Numbered from the stretch's first letter, positions 52,672 to 61,912 are shown. The stretch is 64,000 bases of DNA from W0P28-013 sp963659365 (GCA_963659365.1 CAVKTI010000006.1:1-64000); one strand, 5' to 3'. Numbers and translations: made by a program. The notes: generated by a model not told the origin, from the letters alone.

Positions 52672-55600
52672 TGCGCGTTGTATTTTGTGTTGAGGTGTTT
52701 GCGCGTGTCATTGCCGCTCTGCACGGTTACGCCACTGCGATCTACATTCACATTTACGGCGCGCTGTTTGGGCATCGCCTTGGCAACGGCAGCCCCAAGT
52801 CGGTCGTAATCGATTGGCTGCCATTGGCTGGCTGCTACGGCTTGGTCGAGTGCCACTGGGTCGATATTTGCCATGGCAGGAATGGTAAGTTGAGGCACAC
52901 CGTAGTCGCCCCATGTTTCGGGTTTCTCTATCTTTTCGTGTGGGACAATGCTTGCGCCCTGTGGCACATACATAATTTCCGCACCCTTTTCGCCCACCAG
53001 TGCATATTCGCCTTTGCCGCCTTTACGCCCTTTGGCATATTGCGCCAGCGGTTTGGCTGCGATGACTGCTATTTGTGCTGCGCCCATTGCTGTGGCTAAT
53101 GCCAACGAGGCAATACCCGCAGGGTTTGGAATAGGACCGATAGCCACTGGGGCTTGAGCCAACGACATGATGATGGCTTGTGCCGCTGCTATACCTGCAT
53201 TTATCAGTGCCTGTGCCTTGGCGTATTTCGCTTGTTTCATTTCGAGGGCGGCTTTCTTTTTCTCGTATTCCGCTTCCGATATGTATTTTTTGTTGGCATT
53301 CTCTTTGGCTTCTTCAGCGTCGGTGGTGTACACTTCTTCAAGCGCGTCCAACTCTTCTTGCACCTTATTGCCGAGTGCTTCAAAGGCGAGGTCGCTGATA
53401 CTTTGCATAGTATCGAGAACAGTAGTGAATGAGTCCAACACCGTCTGCATCTTTTCCGACTGGTATTCTGCCTCGGCATCGGCTATTGCTTTTGTGATGT
53501 CGAATTCCTGCTGTTTATAGTCTTGGAACGAGATGAGTCCAGCGTCGTACTGTGCGTTGAGGCTATCTAACTGTGCGGCGTAGAGTTCCTTTTGCGCATC
53601 GAGATTGGCTGCCAGCGCGTCCAGTTTATTCAAGCCTTGAGCGTTGTTTACCGCCTCGGCAGTCAGTGTGGCATTCCTCTCGAGGGCGGCGAGGTGCTGG
53701 CTATCGATGTCGATTCGTGCTTGCACAGACTCTTTGTCGTTGGCAAGTATGTCGGCGTTCATCTTGGCGTTTATCTGCCTTATTTTGTCGGCTTTGACCT
53801 CTTCTGTGTCGGTCGATTGCTCTACGGCTTGGCGTTCCGCAGCCGCGTTTTCTTCTATCTGCTTTCGGACAGTGTTGTAGTAGTCTTCTACCACGGCTTT
53901 CTGCGCGTCTTTGCTTTCTGCACCCGTCAGTGCATTTTTGCGTGCCTCGGCAAGTTGCACCTCTATTTCGGTGCGGCGTTGAGCGTTTTCGGTGGCACGC
54001 TGCATTTCTTGCTGGTCGATGTCGCGAATGGTTTTTGCCAAGTCGAGTCGGATTGCCTCTACCTCCGCCTTGTAGGCACGCTCGCTCATACTTGCTTGGT
54101 CGAGCGCATCGATTTTCGCCTGTGCCTCGGCTTCGGCTATCTGTTTGGTGAGAGCGACCTCTTTGGCGTAGTCGGCTTCAGTGCCATCGCTTTGCGCCAT
54201 TGCTGCCAGCAGGTTTTTCTGTTCCTGCAGAATGGTTTGCTGTTCCTGCGCCGCGTATTTCTTACGCACGGCGGCAATCTCTTTGGCTTGTTTTGCCAGC
54301 AGTGCCTTACGCAGTTTCACCTCTTCTTCCGAGTTCCCTTGTATGGCGTTGAGTTGCTCTTTATAGTTGAGTTTGATTTGTGCAATCTCTTTTGCCGCCC
54401 CCTCTTTCATCAAGTCGATGTTGGCTTGTTGTAACTGTTTTTGTAGTTGTAGGCGTGCTTCTTGTAGGGATTTGGCTGCCTCGGCAGCGGCTTTCTGCGC
54501 ATCGGCATTTTCTTGTTCGAGGTCTTTGCTCTTTTGTAGCGCATCGTAGTATTTCTGCTCTACATCATTGAGTTCCTCTTGCGCTTTTTTCTTTTTGTCC
54601 GAGCCGTTTTTATACGCGTCCACCTCGCGCTGTTTGGCGGCAACCATTTTCGCAAGTTGATCGACCTCCTTTTGATTTCGCGCGATTTCGTCGGTGGTAT
54701 ATTTCTGCGATTCGTCGGCACGCTGTTTGGCGTAGTTCGCTTTTATCTGTGCCAATTCCACCTCCGACGCATTGCGTGCTTCAGCGTCGGCAAGTGCTTT
54801 CTCTTCAGCATCGTTGGTGGCTTGTATTTGCTGTTGCCGCTCGTAAGCGCGTTTGGCAGCCCCCACGGCATTTTCGGCTTCTACCTTTTCCAATTCGGCG
54901 GCGGCTGCAGCGTAGTCACGCTCCGCTTTGCCAGCGTCGGAGAAATAGTGGACAAGTTTCGAGATACCGATGGCGAGTGCTGCTATTGCCGCAACGGTGG
55001 CAATTATTATAGCAAGGACAACACCCAATGGGTTGGCTTTCATTGCAGCGTTGAGTCCTGTTTGTGCCACGGTGGCAGTTGTAGTCGCAGCCGCCTGTGT
55101 GCCTTTGGCTACCGTGTCCGCAGTCGATGCAGCAGCGTCTGCGGCGTTTGCCGCTGCCGTTTTCTTTTTCTCTTTGGCGAATAATTTTGTCAGTGCCGTG
55201 TTGATAACTACCATAGCAGCACTATCTTTGTTGAGCGCGTTGAACACCTGTTGTGTGCCGCTCACAATAGACATGGCGGCTTGTACCTTGTAGAACGCCT
55301 GTTGCAGCCCCTCCATATCGCCGCCGAACAATTCCGCAGCCGAGGTGGCAATATAGAACGACCCAGCAAGACCATCGCCCAACCCAATGATAGCGTCTAT
55401 TTCTTTGGTGTCGCTGGCGAGTGCGCGTATGCGCTGTTGGGTATCGCCTATTTGGTCTTCCAACTGACCAGCGGCAATGGCGAGATCGACAAATGCTTCC
55501 GTGCCAAATTCGCCGCCCTCTTCCATGCGCTGCAACTCCTCGCGCATAGCTCGCAGTTGCTGCACCATTCGCCCCGACTGCCCACTGAGTGTCTTGTATG

Positions 55601-55895
55601 CCTTGACTTGCTTATTGATTTCAGTGATAGACTTCTTGGTCTCTGCTATGTCGGCTTTCTTTTGGTCGCGCAATTCATCGTAGTAGCGGGAGTTCTCTTT
55701 GAGCCGCTTGTTGAGTTTATCGCCGTAAATCCCGAGTTCTTTGATAGACTGGGCGTCCTCTTTTTCTGCGATAGTTAATCTTTTGAGTTCCTTTTCTTGC
55801 TCTTTGGCGCGCTCGGTCAGTTCCTGCAGTTGTTTCTGCGCCTCGTCAAGGTTGGCTTCGGAAGTTATGCGTACGATGATGTTGTTATCTGCCAT
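52665..55895 (-). CDS. Tape measure protein
   Basis: A 1076-residue tail-length ruler. Long Ala/Glu/Lys/Gln-rich coiled coils cover most of it. A hydrophobic segment near 290-320 (VVLAIIIATVAAIAALAIGI) and a second near 915-965 are typical of tape measures, which insert into the membrane at injection. It starts 11 nt inside the end of the tail-chaperone extension and overlaps the hub gene at its end. It lies far from the probable tail tube gene. Confidence 0.9.
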   Translation of the reverse strand: MADNNIIVRITSEANLDEAQKQLQELTERAKEQEKELKRLTIAEKEDAQSIKELGIYGDKLNKRLKENSRYYDELRDQKKADIAETKKSITEINKQVKAYKTLSGQSGRMVQQLRAMREELQRMEEGGEFGTEAFVDLAIAAGQLEDQIGDTQQRIRALASDTKEIDAIIGLGDGLAGSFYIATSAAELFGGDMEGLQQAFYKVQAAMSIVSGTQQVFNALNKDSAAMVVINTALTKLFAKEKKKTAAANAADAAASTADTVAKGTQAAATTTATVAQTGLNAAMKANPLGVVLAIIIATVAAIAALAIGISKLVHYFSDAGKAERDYAAAAAELEKVEAENAVGAAKRAYERQQQIQATNDAEEKALADAEARNASEVELAQIKANYAKQRADESQKYTTDEIARNQKEVDQLAKMVAAKQREVDAYKNGSDKKKKAQEELNDVEQKYYDALQKSKDLEQENADAQKAAAEAAKSLQEARLQLQKQLQQANIDLMKEGAAKEIAQIKLNYKEQLNAIQGNSEEEVKLRKALLAKQAKEIAAVRKKYAAQEQQTILQEQKNLLAAMAQSDGTEADYAKEVALTKQIAEAEAQAKIDALDQASMSERAYKAEVEAIRLDLAKTIRDIDQQEMQRATENAQRRTEIEVQLAEARKNALTGAESKDAQKAVVEDYYNTVRKQIEENAAAERQAVEQSTDTEEVKADKIRQINAKMNADILANDKESVQARIDIDSQHLAALERNATLTAEAVNNAQGLNKLDALAANLDAQKELYAAQLDSLNAQYDAGLISFQDYKQQEFDITKAIADAEAEYQSEKMQTVLDSFTTVLDTMQSISDLAFEALGNKVQEELDALEEVYTTDAEEAKENANKKYISEAEYEKKKAALEMKQAKYAKAQALINAGIAAAQAIIMSLAQAPVAIGPIPNPAGIASLALATAMGAAQIAVIAAKPLAQYAKGRKGGKGEYALVGEKGAEIMYVPQGASIVPHEKIEKPETWGDYGVPQLTIPAMANIDPVALDQAVAASQWQPIDYDRLGAAVAKAMPKQRAVNVNVDRSGVTVQSGNDTRKHLNTKYNAQW

Positions 55896-56229
55896 ATCGG
55901 TATTTAATATTTTCCAGTGTTTCTTTGGCTTCTTTGGCTTCGCGTTCCGCCTTTTCGATGGTACGGTCGAGTTTCGCCATAAACTCGAGATAGGTCATAT
56001 CGCCGATGTTGGCGAGGTTACCGTCGGCTACGATGTCTTTCCATTGCTCGTATTCGTCGATTCTTTTCCAGAGGAGGCTAATCGGAGACACTCCCAGTGT
56101 ATCTTGTTTAGTTCCTCGCACATCGCCGAATAGGTGTCTAAATCGGTAGCGACATTCTGCAAGAAGGGCATTAACTCCAATAAAGGCATCTGCAAAAAAA
56201 AATCGCGCGCCCCTTTGTCTTTGCGCCAC
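55885..56229 (-). CDS. Frameshift extension of the tail chaperone (-1 frame)
   Basis: This open frame overlaps the end of the 207-residue chaperone in the -1 frame and has no start of its own with a sensible leader. A slip at the T9 run (56194-56202) would join residue 152 of the short form to this frame and give a protein of about 255 residues. The extra part ends in a charged helical tail (KAEREAKEAKETLENI). This is the gpGT-type partner expected next to tape measure. Confidence 0.75.
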   Translation of the reverse strand: MAQRQRGARFFFADAFIGVNALLAECRYRFRHLFGDVRGTKQDTLGVSPISLLWKRIDEYEQWKDIVADGNLANIGDMTYLEFMAKLDRTIEKAEREAKEAKETLENIKYRYGR

Positions 56230-56651
56230 TTGGCTATCTTTTTCTCTGCGTAGTCAGGCTCGTACACGGCTGGATTTTCGGTTTTGTCGAAAAAGCAGAC
56301 GGCGGCAAGTCGGTAAAGCAAGTCGGTGTCGGTGGTGAGTGTAAGCCGCTGCTTGAGCAATTCGTTTATTTGGTTTATTTTGAAAATGTCGATTTTCTGC
56401 TGGTGCAGCAGTTTATCGATGGTTTCGGCGTAATAGAGCAGAAATTGCCGCGAGCAACGCATATCCACCTCGTTATACACCTGCAACGCTATCAACCCAC
56501 GCTCATACGGCAAGTTGGCAATATCGGCAAAGCGGTAGTACTTGGTGTGTCCGCTGGTGAACGCATACTCTATGCGGTATTTCTCTCGTTGGCGGCGGCG
56601 TTTATCCCATTCGATACGCCATGTTTCTGCCAGTTCCTTTATTAGTCCCAT
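56028..56651 (-). CDS. Tail assembly chaperone, short form
   Basis: A 207-residue protein of the gpG position: directly before tape measure and overlapped by a second frame. It is helical with basic N-terminus and no signal. Its codons for Asp150-Phe-Phe-Leu contain nine Ts, a slippery sequence for a -1 shift. The family is not recognisable by eye; gene layout carries the call. Confidence 0.75.
   Translation of the reverse strand: MGLIKELAETWRIEWDKRRRQREKYRIEYAFTSGHTKYYRFADIANLPYERGLIALQVYNEVDMRCSRQFLLYYAETIDKLLHQQKIDIFKINQINELLKQRLTLTTDTDLLYRLAAVCFFDKTENPAVYEPDYAEKKIAKWRKDKGARDFFLQMPLLELMPFLQNVATDLDTYSAMCEELNKIHWECLRLASSGKESTNTSNGKTS
56194..56202 (-). promoter_or_regulatory. Slippery site for -1 frameshift
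   Basis: Nine consecutive Ts on the coding strand read GAT TTT TTT TTG in the zero frame, which contains the T-TTT-TTT heptamer. A -1 slip joins the two chaperone frames. Confidence 0.75.
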
Positions 56652-56652
56652 G

Positions 56653-56886
56653 TTATTCTTGATTTATGATTTTTGATATTTTTTCGGTCATATTGTCGGC
56701 ATTGCCAGTGGCGAGTACGCACCCTTTGGCGGTCAGTCGCCAAGCGTTACGCCGCTGCCACAGCGTGAGTGTATATTGTGTCCAGCCGATTTTTCGCGTG
56801 TAAATCAGTGGCGTTCCGTTGCAGGGGCAGCCTTTGCGTGCGTAGTCGAATCCGAGTGCAGTGGCTATGTTTGTCAGTTCATTCAT
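56653..56886 (-). CDS. Small phage protein of unknown function
   Basis: A 77-residue protein, started at ATG 56886 with a 4-nt overlap with the membrane protein gene upstream; a longer frame to 57120 would cross that gene. It has GCPCNGTPL, a Cys pair, near residue 18. Function unknown. Confidence 0.55.
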   Translation of the reverse strand: MNELTNIATALGFDYARKGCPCNGTPLIYTRKIGWTQYTLTLWQRRNAWRLTAKGCVLATGNADNMTEKISKIINQE

Positions 56887-57176
56887 TCGTGCAGACGGCA
56901 GATAAATGCCGAGATAAAAGCGTTGAGTCCTACGACACCGAGCATGGTGGGGAGTAAGTTCCACGACCAGCCGTAGAGTATTGGGTATAGTACAAGCGTG
57001 TAAATCCCTCCCATACAGATGATGCACTCGAAGAGTGGCTTCCGCAGTACAGATAAGAACATAAGGTCGAGCAGGTCGCCGAGCAGGAGTGCGGGGCGGT
57101 GGAATATCATCCCCTCCCATGTGGTTACATGGACGGCGGTGATGATAAGTGATAGTATGACAATTTGTTCGAGCAT
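56883..57176 (-). CDS. Small phage membrane protein
   Basis: A 97-residue protein with about three hydrophobic segments (residues 5-22, 30-42 and 52-92) and a CIICMGG motif. It follows the large terminase gene by 6 nt. Too far from the lysis genes to call a holin with confidence. Unknown function. Confidence 0.6.
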   Translation of the reverse strand: MLEQIVILSLIITAVHVTTWEGMIFHRPALLLGDLLDLMFLSVLRKPLFECIICMGGIYTLVLYPILYGWSWNLLPTMLGVVGLNAFISAFICRLHE

Positions 57177-57182
57177 AGGCGG

Positions 57183-58646
57183 TTAGTAGTTTGGTTGGAG
57201 TTCCTTGTAGTAGCGGTGGAAATAGTAGCGCACATTGTCGAGGAAGTCGGCTTGCTGCGCTGTATTGTCGCGCGAGTTTTTGACAGGTCGATTTTCATCG
57301 TCTGCCATGACATTCTCGAAATCGAATATAGCAGGTTTGCAACGCTCGCTGTCGAACACAATATCGTACTGCTCGAACAGCGAGTTGATAAAATAGCGGC
57401 TGTCGGCGAGGCGTGGGTTCGAGCCGCTGTACTGCATCTGCGAACGAGAAAGACCAAAGTATGCCTTGACGACATCGTAGTTGTTGAGCAACGAGAGCGT
57501 GGTGGCATTGCGCCCTGCGCAGTCACCCGTGACGAGGTAGAGCGGGCGATACTGCCCATAACGGCGGTCTATCTCCTCGCAGACCATACGCGTAGTGGCG
57601 TTTTCGAGGCGTATGCAGTCGATACCTCGTACCTGCCCATTGATATGCTGGAAGAGCGTGCAGGTCATCGGGTTTCGGTTGAAATCGAACGACAAGACAA
57701 GCGGCGCATTGGGGTCGTATTCCACGCACCCAGTATGTTTTTCTCTGCTAAACGCAAAGAGCCATAGTTTTTCATTGATTGCCTGTGGGTTCTGCTGGTA
57801 CTGTGTCTCGAAAGTAAAGCGGTTCGCTGCACGGAGTTTGTGCAGTTCCTCTACTGTATGTTTGAATGGGTAGAGTGCCGTCTCGCGCCCCTCGCTATCG
57901 ACTGAGAGGGCGGGGAGGGACAGCACCTCCCATTCGGTGGGTTCGAGGTCGAGCAGGTAACCGCAGAGGTCTTGTTTGTGCAGCCGCTGCATGATGATGA
58001 TAATCGGCGTGGAGCGGTCGTTGACACGGCTGCGGATAGTATTCTCGAACTGGTCGTTCACTTTCTGTCGGCGCACAGGCGAAGAGGCATCGAGCGGCTT
58101 GAGTGGGTCGTCAATGATAATTGCACCGCCCCACTGTTCGCCCTGCTCGATAGCGAAATCCTCTGCGCTTTCCTCTTTGACAATACCTGCACCAAAGCCT
58201 GTTACCTGACCATCGGACGAGGTGGCATACACCCCACCGCCCTCGGTGGTGTACCATTTCTGCTTGGCGTGGCTGTCGCGTTTAATCTGCACCCACGGAA
58301 AAAGTTTCTGATACCATTCCGAAGCGACCGCGTCTTTTATCCGTTCCGAATTGTCGAGAGCGAGATTGGCAGAATACGAAAGCATGATATACTTGCTCGC
58401 AGGGTTGAGTGCCAGCCCTTTCTTGACAAATGCCTTGAGCATTTCGGTCTTCGAGTAACGCGGAGGGCAGTTGATGATAAGGCGCGTGCATTCGCCAGAA
58501 AAGACACGGTCGAGTACCTCCGCTATGCGTTTGTGATGTTCGCCTACATTGAAGCGGCGAGCATTCTCGGCATAGAAGAAATAGCGGGTCGCAAACAGCG
58601 TGTCCGCCATGCACTTGTTGCGTATGATATCCTGACGAGTGGGCAT
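57183..58646 (-). CDS. Terminase large subunit
   Basis: TerL is the ATPase-nuclease motor that packs DNA through the portal. The 487-residue protein has a Walker A variant PPRYSKTEM near residue 61, Walker B AIIIDDP near 174, and a C-terminal RNase H-type nuclease domain with LSFDFNRNP and VTGDCAGRN (acidic residues). The segment QRLHKQDLCGYLL is the coupling motif region of the family. Start is ATG 58646. Confidence 0.93.
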   Translation of the reverse strand: MPTRQDIIRNKCMADTLFATRYFFYAENARRFNVGEHHKRIAEVLDRVFSGECTRLIINCPPRYSKTEMLKAFVKKGLALNPASKYIMLSYSANLALDNSERIKDAVASEWYQKLFPWVQIKRDSHAKQKWYTTEGGGVYATSSDGQVTGFGAGIVKEESAEDFAIEQGEQWGGAIIIDDPLKPLDASSPVRRQKVNDQFENTIRSRVNDRSTPIIIIMQRLHKQDLCGYLLDLEPTEWEVLSLPALSVDSEGRETALYPFKHTVEELHKLRAANRFTFETQYQQNPQAINEKLWLFAFSREKHTGCVEYDPNAPLVLSFDFNRNPMTCTLFQHINGQVRGIDCIRLENATTRMVCEEIDRRYGQYRPLYLVTGDCAGRNATTLSLLNNYDVVKAYFGLSRSQMQYSGSNPRLADSRYFINSLFEQYDIVFDSERCKPAIFDFENVMADDENRPVKNSRDNTAQQADFLDNVRYYFHRYYKELQPNY

Positions 58647-58670
58647 GGGGTTATCACTGGTAGTCGTGAT

Positions 58671-59021
58671 TTATAATTTACTCAATTCAACAAAGTTCTG
58701 CACAATGCTCACGGCTCTCTTCTTCATATTCTCGAATGCTTCTTGGCGTGTCTTATATTGACTATTCTTTGTACCATAGGTATTTTTTGTTGTGGTGCTA
58801 CTAAATATCTTACCATCAATGTAGCCAGTTGTGCCGTCTTTATTGCCCGTTTGTGTATCTTTAAAAATAACCTGCCATCGTGAGTTGTCACCAACCACTA
58901 CCTTTCCACCTGCTGGTGGGCAAGTAGCTTGCTTAACGAGCGTGTACACTTTCTGTACTGCTTTTCTGTTCTCATCTACTTTGTTCGGGTCTGACTTGGC
59001 AATAATTTTAGTACTAATCAT
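58671..59021 (-). CDS. Unknown protein between the terminase genes
   Basis: A 116-residue protein, started at ATG 59021, lying between the two terminase genes (2 nt after small, 24 nt before large). It has a basic, Lys/Thr/Ser-rich sequence and no motif I recognise. It is A/T-richer than its neighbours and may be a later insertion. Confidence 0.55.
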   Translation of the reverse strand: MISTKIIAKSDPNKVDENRKAVQKVYTLVKQATCPPAGGKVVVGDNSRWQVIFKDTQTGNKDGTTGYIDGKIFSSTTTKNTYGTKNSQYKTRQEAFENMKKRAVSIVQNFVELSKL

Positions 59022-59023
59022 AA

Positions 59024-59530
59024 CTATATCTCCTTTTCTATTTGGTTTATAAATTCTCGCGCTTCTTGCACGGAGAGTTGTTTCTGTTGTTTGATGTCTG
59101 CCTTGACCTCCGTTGATTGGCGGTTTTTCCACTGCTCTGATTTTAGATTCGAGAGAGCAAAGATGATTGCCGTAACATTTGGAGCGTCTTTTGTCTTTGT
59201 TACAACCCGCTTGGTGATGACAGGTTTGCCCTGTGCATCGGGCAGAAGTTCAGTACGCTCGTTGGTGGTTTCTGCCCCCTCGATAAGGTCGAGCAGTTTA
59301 CTTTCGGCTTTGAATGTGAGCGTGGCTTTGTAGGCTTCCTGTCCTTTTTTTATTGCCTCGCAAAACTCCGATTTATACGATTTCCCCTGCTCATCAGTCC
59401 AGCGGTAGTAGGTATCGTCGCTTATACCCATCGACACGCAAAAGTCTTTGAGTGTGCCGCCGTACTCGAGCAGTCCATACTTGGCTACCCACGCCTCGGC
59501 GTTCCGTGCCATCTGTTTAGTCCATTTCAT
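59024..59530 (-). CDS. Terminase small subunit
   Basis: A 168-residue protein with an N-terminal helix-turn-helix (FCVSMGISDDTYYRW, residues about 30-45), a helical oligomerisation region and a Gln/Lys-rich C-terminal tail. This plan matches TerS, which recognises the packaging site. It overlaps the PLD-like gene by 4 nt. Confidence 0.8.
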   Translation of the reverse strand: MKWTKQMARNAEAWVAKYGLLEYGGTLKDFCVSMGISDDTYYRWTDEQGKSYKSEFCEAIKKGQEAYKATLTFKAESKLLDLIEGAETTNERTELLPDAQGKPVITKRVVTKTKDAPNVTAIIFALSNLKSEQWKNRQSTEVKADIKQQKQLSVQEAREFINQIEKEI

Positions 59531-60189
59531 TGTATTTTGTCGAAATAGGATTTGTAAAATTGTGCGAGTTCAGTGGATATGCTTATCACGCCCTGTTCGC
59601 AGCGTGGATTGGTATTGATGTTTGCGCTGGTTTCGATGGCAAAATCGAATTTATCGCCGAATCCTGCGTAGATTTTGCTGTGGTTACGGAAGCACTTGAG
59701 CCGTCCTGCATTTGGGTGTTTGGCATAGAATTCGTTGAGCATACGCCACTCGATGACATAACTGCTTGGAAATATCTCGCCCACATAGGTATCGAGGTGG
59801 TCTATCGTGCCGTTTTCGCACCATTCCGTGAGTTGAGCGATATCCTCTGCAGCCATACACCAAGTACTTACGAGCAGGTAGTTGATGTGTTTCTGGTGCA
59901 GCAGGACGACTTTGAGGAACGAAAGGCTATCGACATTGCCGCCTGTGATGCAGTGGTAGGAGTGCCCTACTTGGAGCGGTTCGAGCCCCATGCGCTGGAG
60001 CAGGATATCCTCGCCGTAGGCTCTACGCATAAGGAACTTATCAGAGATCTCGATGAGTCCCGTGGTTCGCCTGTGCGAGCGTGAACCGCCAGTCGGCTTA
60101 TCCTGTTTGGCAGGAGTGGCTGGCGTGTCGGTTATGCTGTCGGTGGCTGTACCCCATTGCGCATTCTCTATGTCCCATTCGGATGTCAT
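59527..60189 (-). CDS. Phospholipase D-like phage protein
   Basis: A 220-residue protein. The C-terminal third has H170-S-K172 (RNHSKIY) followed by ETSANINTN with conserved S188, N190 and E198, the pattern of a single HKD half-site of PLD-like nucleases. The N-terminal 45 residues are low-complexity. It is sandwiched between the methyltransferase and the terminase. Possible nuclease or DNA-end enzyme; the HKD reading lacks the canonical Asp spacing. Confidence 0.6.
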   Translation of the reverse strand: MTSEWDIENAQWGTATDSITDTPATPAKQDKPTGGSRSHRRTTGLIEISDKFLMRRAYGEDILLQRMGLEPLQVGHSYHCITGGNVDSLSFLKVVLLHQKHINYLLVSTWCMAAEDIAQLTEWCENGTIDHLDTYVGEIFPSSYVIEWRMLNEFYAKHPNAGRLKCFRNHSKIYAGFGDKFDFAIETSANINTNPRCEQGVISISTELAQFYKSYFDKIQ

Positions 60190-60225
60190 TGGTTCGCCTA
60201 TTTTGCTTTACCCTCTAATTTGGTC

Positions 60226-61578
60226 TTAGTTAATTTTCATTGCTTTCTTTTCGGTGAGTTTCTCCCAGCGGGCGAGGATAACATCGCAGTAGTGTGGGTC
60301 GAGTTCGACCATGTAGCATTTGCGTTTGAGTTGCTCGGCGCAGATGAGAGTTGTGCCGCTGCCGCCGAATGTGTCGAGTACGCGGTCGCCCATACGAGAA
60401 CTATTCTTTATCAGTTGCCCGAAGAGTTCGAGCGGCTTCATCGTCGGATGGTCGGTATTCTTGGTCGGCTTCTTGCAGTCGATGACCGAGGTGGGTAGTC
60501 GGTAGATATGCTTGAGCAATGCGAGCATATCCTCTTTTTTCATTTTTTCGAGGTCTTTCTCGGTCGGCATGGTGTCGGAGAATACCGTGGCGAGGCTGCG
60601 ATTGTTTACAAAATAGTGTGCCGCTCCCTCTTTCCAACCGTAGAGACAGGGTTCGTGCTTCCACTGGTAATCTTGGCGACCGAGAATAAACGAGTTTTTA
60701 TTCCATATTAGTTCTTGGCGCACATAGAGTCCCACGCTATTGAGAGCAGTCTCGAAATTGATATGCTCTTTACCTGCGAACCACACATAGAACGATGCAC
60801 CTGCTGCAAGCCCTGTTTCGGCAGCTGCAAAGGCATCGCGCAAGAATTTACCGAACGACTGGCTGTCCATATTGTCGTTCTTTATCCTCATGTTTTGCGA
60901 GTTGCTTATGTTGACATTGTATGGTGGATCAGTGAGCCATAGGCTAACTTGCTCCCCTGCAAGTAGGCGTGCAATGGTATCCTTGGAGCAACTGTCGCCG
61001 CATATCAGTCGGTGGTCGCCGAGTTGCCAAATGTCGCCAGCAGCGCAGCGGGTTTCAATGTACTCTTCATCTTCATTGAAATGGTCATATTCTACCTGCA
61101 ACGCGTCTTCCTCATCCTGTTCTTGGCTATTAAACCACTCATCGGGTATGGCATTGCCCCAGTCATTTATTTCGCTCATATCCCACTCGTTGGCAAGGCG
61201 TTCGTAATCGTCTTTGCCGTTTTGCGCATTGTCAAGCAGTACGATGTGGCGTTTCTGCTCGAGCGTGTAGTCCTGTAAGTGAGCAACCCATTCGTCTGGT
61301 ATTTCATCGGTGAAGATATGGGTATGTTCTACGCCCGCTTTGTCCGTCCACCGAGCCACGGCATGCTCTTCTGCAAGGGCTTGTAGGGCGCGGTAGCGCA
61401 TATTGCCGCCGAGGATGATATTATGCTCTTCGACCTTGAGTTGGTTGTGGCGTAGGTACTGCGGCATCTTGAGAATGCGCATCTTTAGCTGCTCGAAATC
61501 CTGCGCGTCGATATAGCGCGGATTGGCTGGCTGCCCCTCGAGTTGTCCCTCGTTGAGATGTAGGTCGGTGAGTTTCAT
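60226..61578 (-). CDS. ParB-like domain fused to DNA methyltransferase
   Basis: A 450-residue protein. The N-terminal 180 residues match ParB/sulfiredoxin-like nuclease domains (GGNMRYRALQAL-type motif near residue 55). The C-terminal part is a beta-class DNA N6-adenine or N4-cytosine methyltransferase: the catalytic TDPPYNVN near residue 230, and SAM-site DTFGGSGTT near 405, in the order catalytic first. It may protect phage DNA from host restriction or regulate packaging. No restriction enzyme gene is beside it. Confidence 0.9.
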   Translation of the reverse strand: MKLTDLHLNEGQLEGQPANPRYIDAQDFEQLKMRILKMPQYLRHNQLKVEEHNIILGGNMRYRALQALAEEHAVARWTDKAGVEHTHIFTDEIPDEWVAHLQDYTLEQKRHIVLLDNAQNGKDDYERLANEWDMSEINDWGNAIPDEWFNSQEQDEEDALQVEYDHFNEDEEYIETRCAAGDIWQLGDHRLICGDSCSKDTIARLLAGEQVSLWLTDPPYNVNISNSQNMRIKNDNMDSQSFGKFLRDAFAAAETGLAAGASFYVWFAGKEHINFETALNSVGLYVRQELIWNKNSFILGRQDYQWKHEPCLYGWKEGAAHYFVNNRSLATVFSDTMPTEKDLEKMKKEDMLALLKHIYRLPTSVIDCKKPTKNTDHPTMKPLELFGQLIKNSSRMGDRVLDTFGGSGTTLICAEQLKRKCYMVELDPHYCDVILARWEKLTEKKAMKIN

Positions 61579-61608
61579 TTAGAAGTTGTATTTGTTGCCA
61601 TAGGGTTA

Positions 61609-61893
61609 TTAGTTGTATTTTCGGATTATTTCGTTAACAAATGCCATGACTTTATCGTCTGTACTCTTTTTGATGAGGGCTCTGTCGTAATGGTAGAGGT
61701 AATCGCCCCAGCCTTTTTCATTCTCCACGACGAAGAGTTTGGATATTCGCCCGCGATTTATTCCCCAGTCCGATTTTTCATCGTACACCTCGATTTGGGC
61801 TTGCAGTGTGGCGTGTTGCCCACTACCATTCTTTACGAATATCGTACGCCCTCCACGGCGAGGATCGTCTTTTCGTTTTGTTTCGACTATCAT
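61609..61893 (-). CDS. Small phage protein of unknown function
   Basis: A 94-residue basic protein with RGGRTIFVKNG near residue 13 and a strand-rich middle. It is the first gene after a strong phage promoter and precedes the methyltransferase gene. No family recognised. Confidence 0.6.
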   Translation of the reverse strand: MIVETKRKDDPRRGGRTIFVKNGSGQHATLQAQIEVYDEKSDWGINRGRISKLFVVENEKGWGDYLYHYDRALIKKSTDDKVMAFVNEIIRKYN

Positions 61894-61912
61894 GTTGCTC
61901 TGTTTTTCATCG

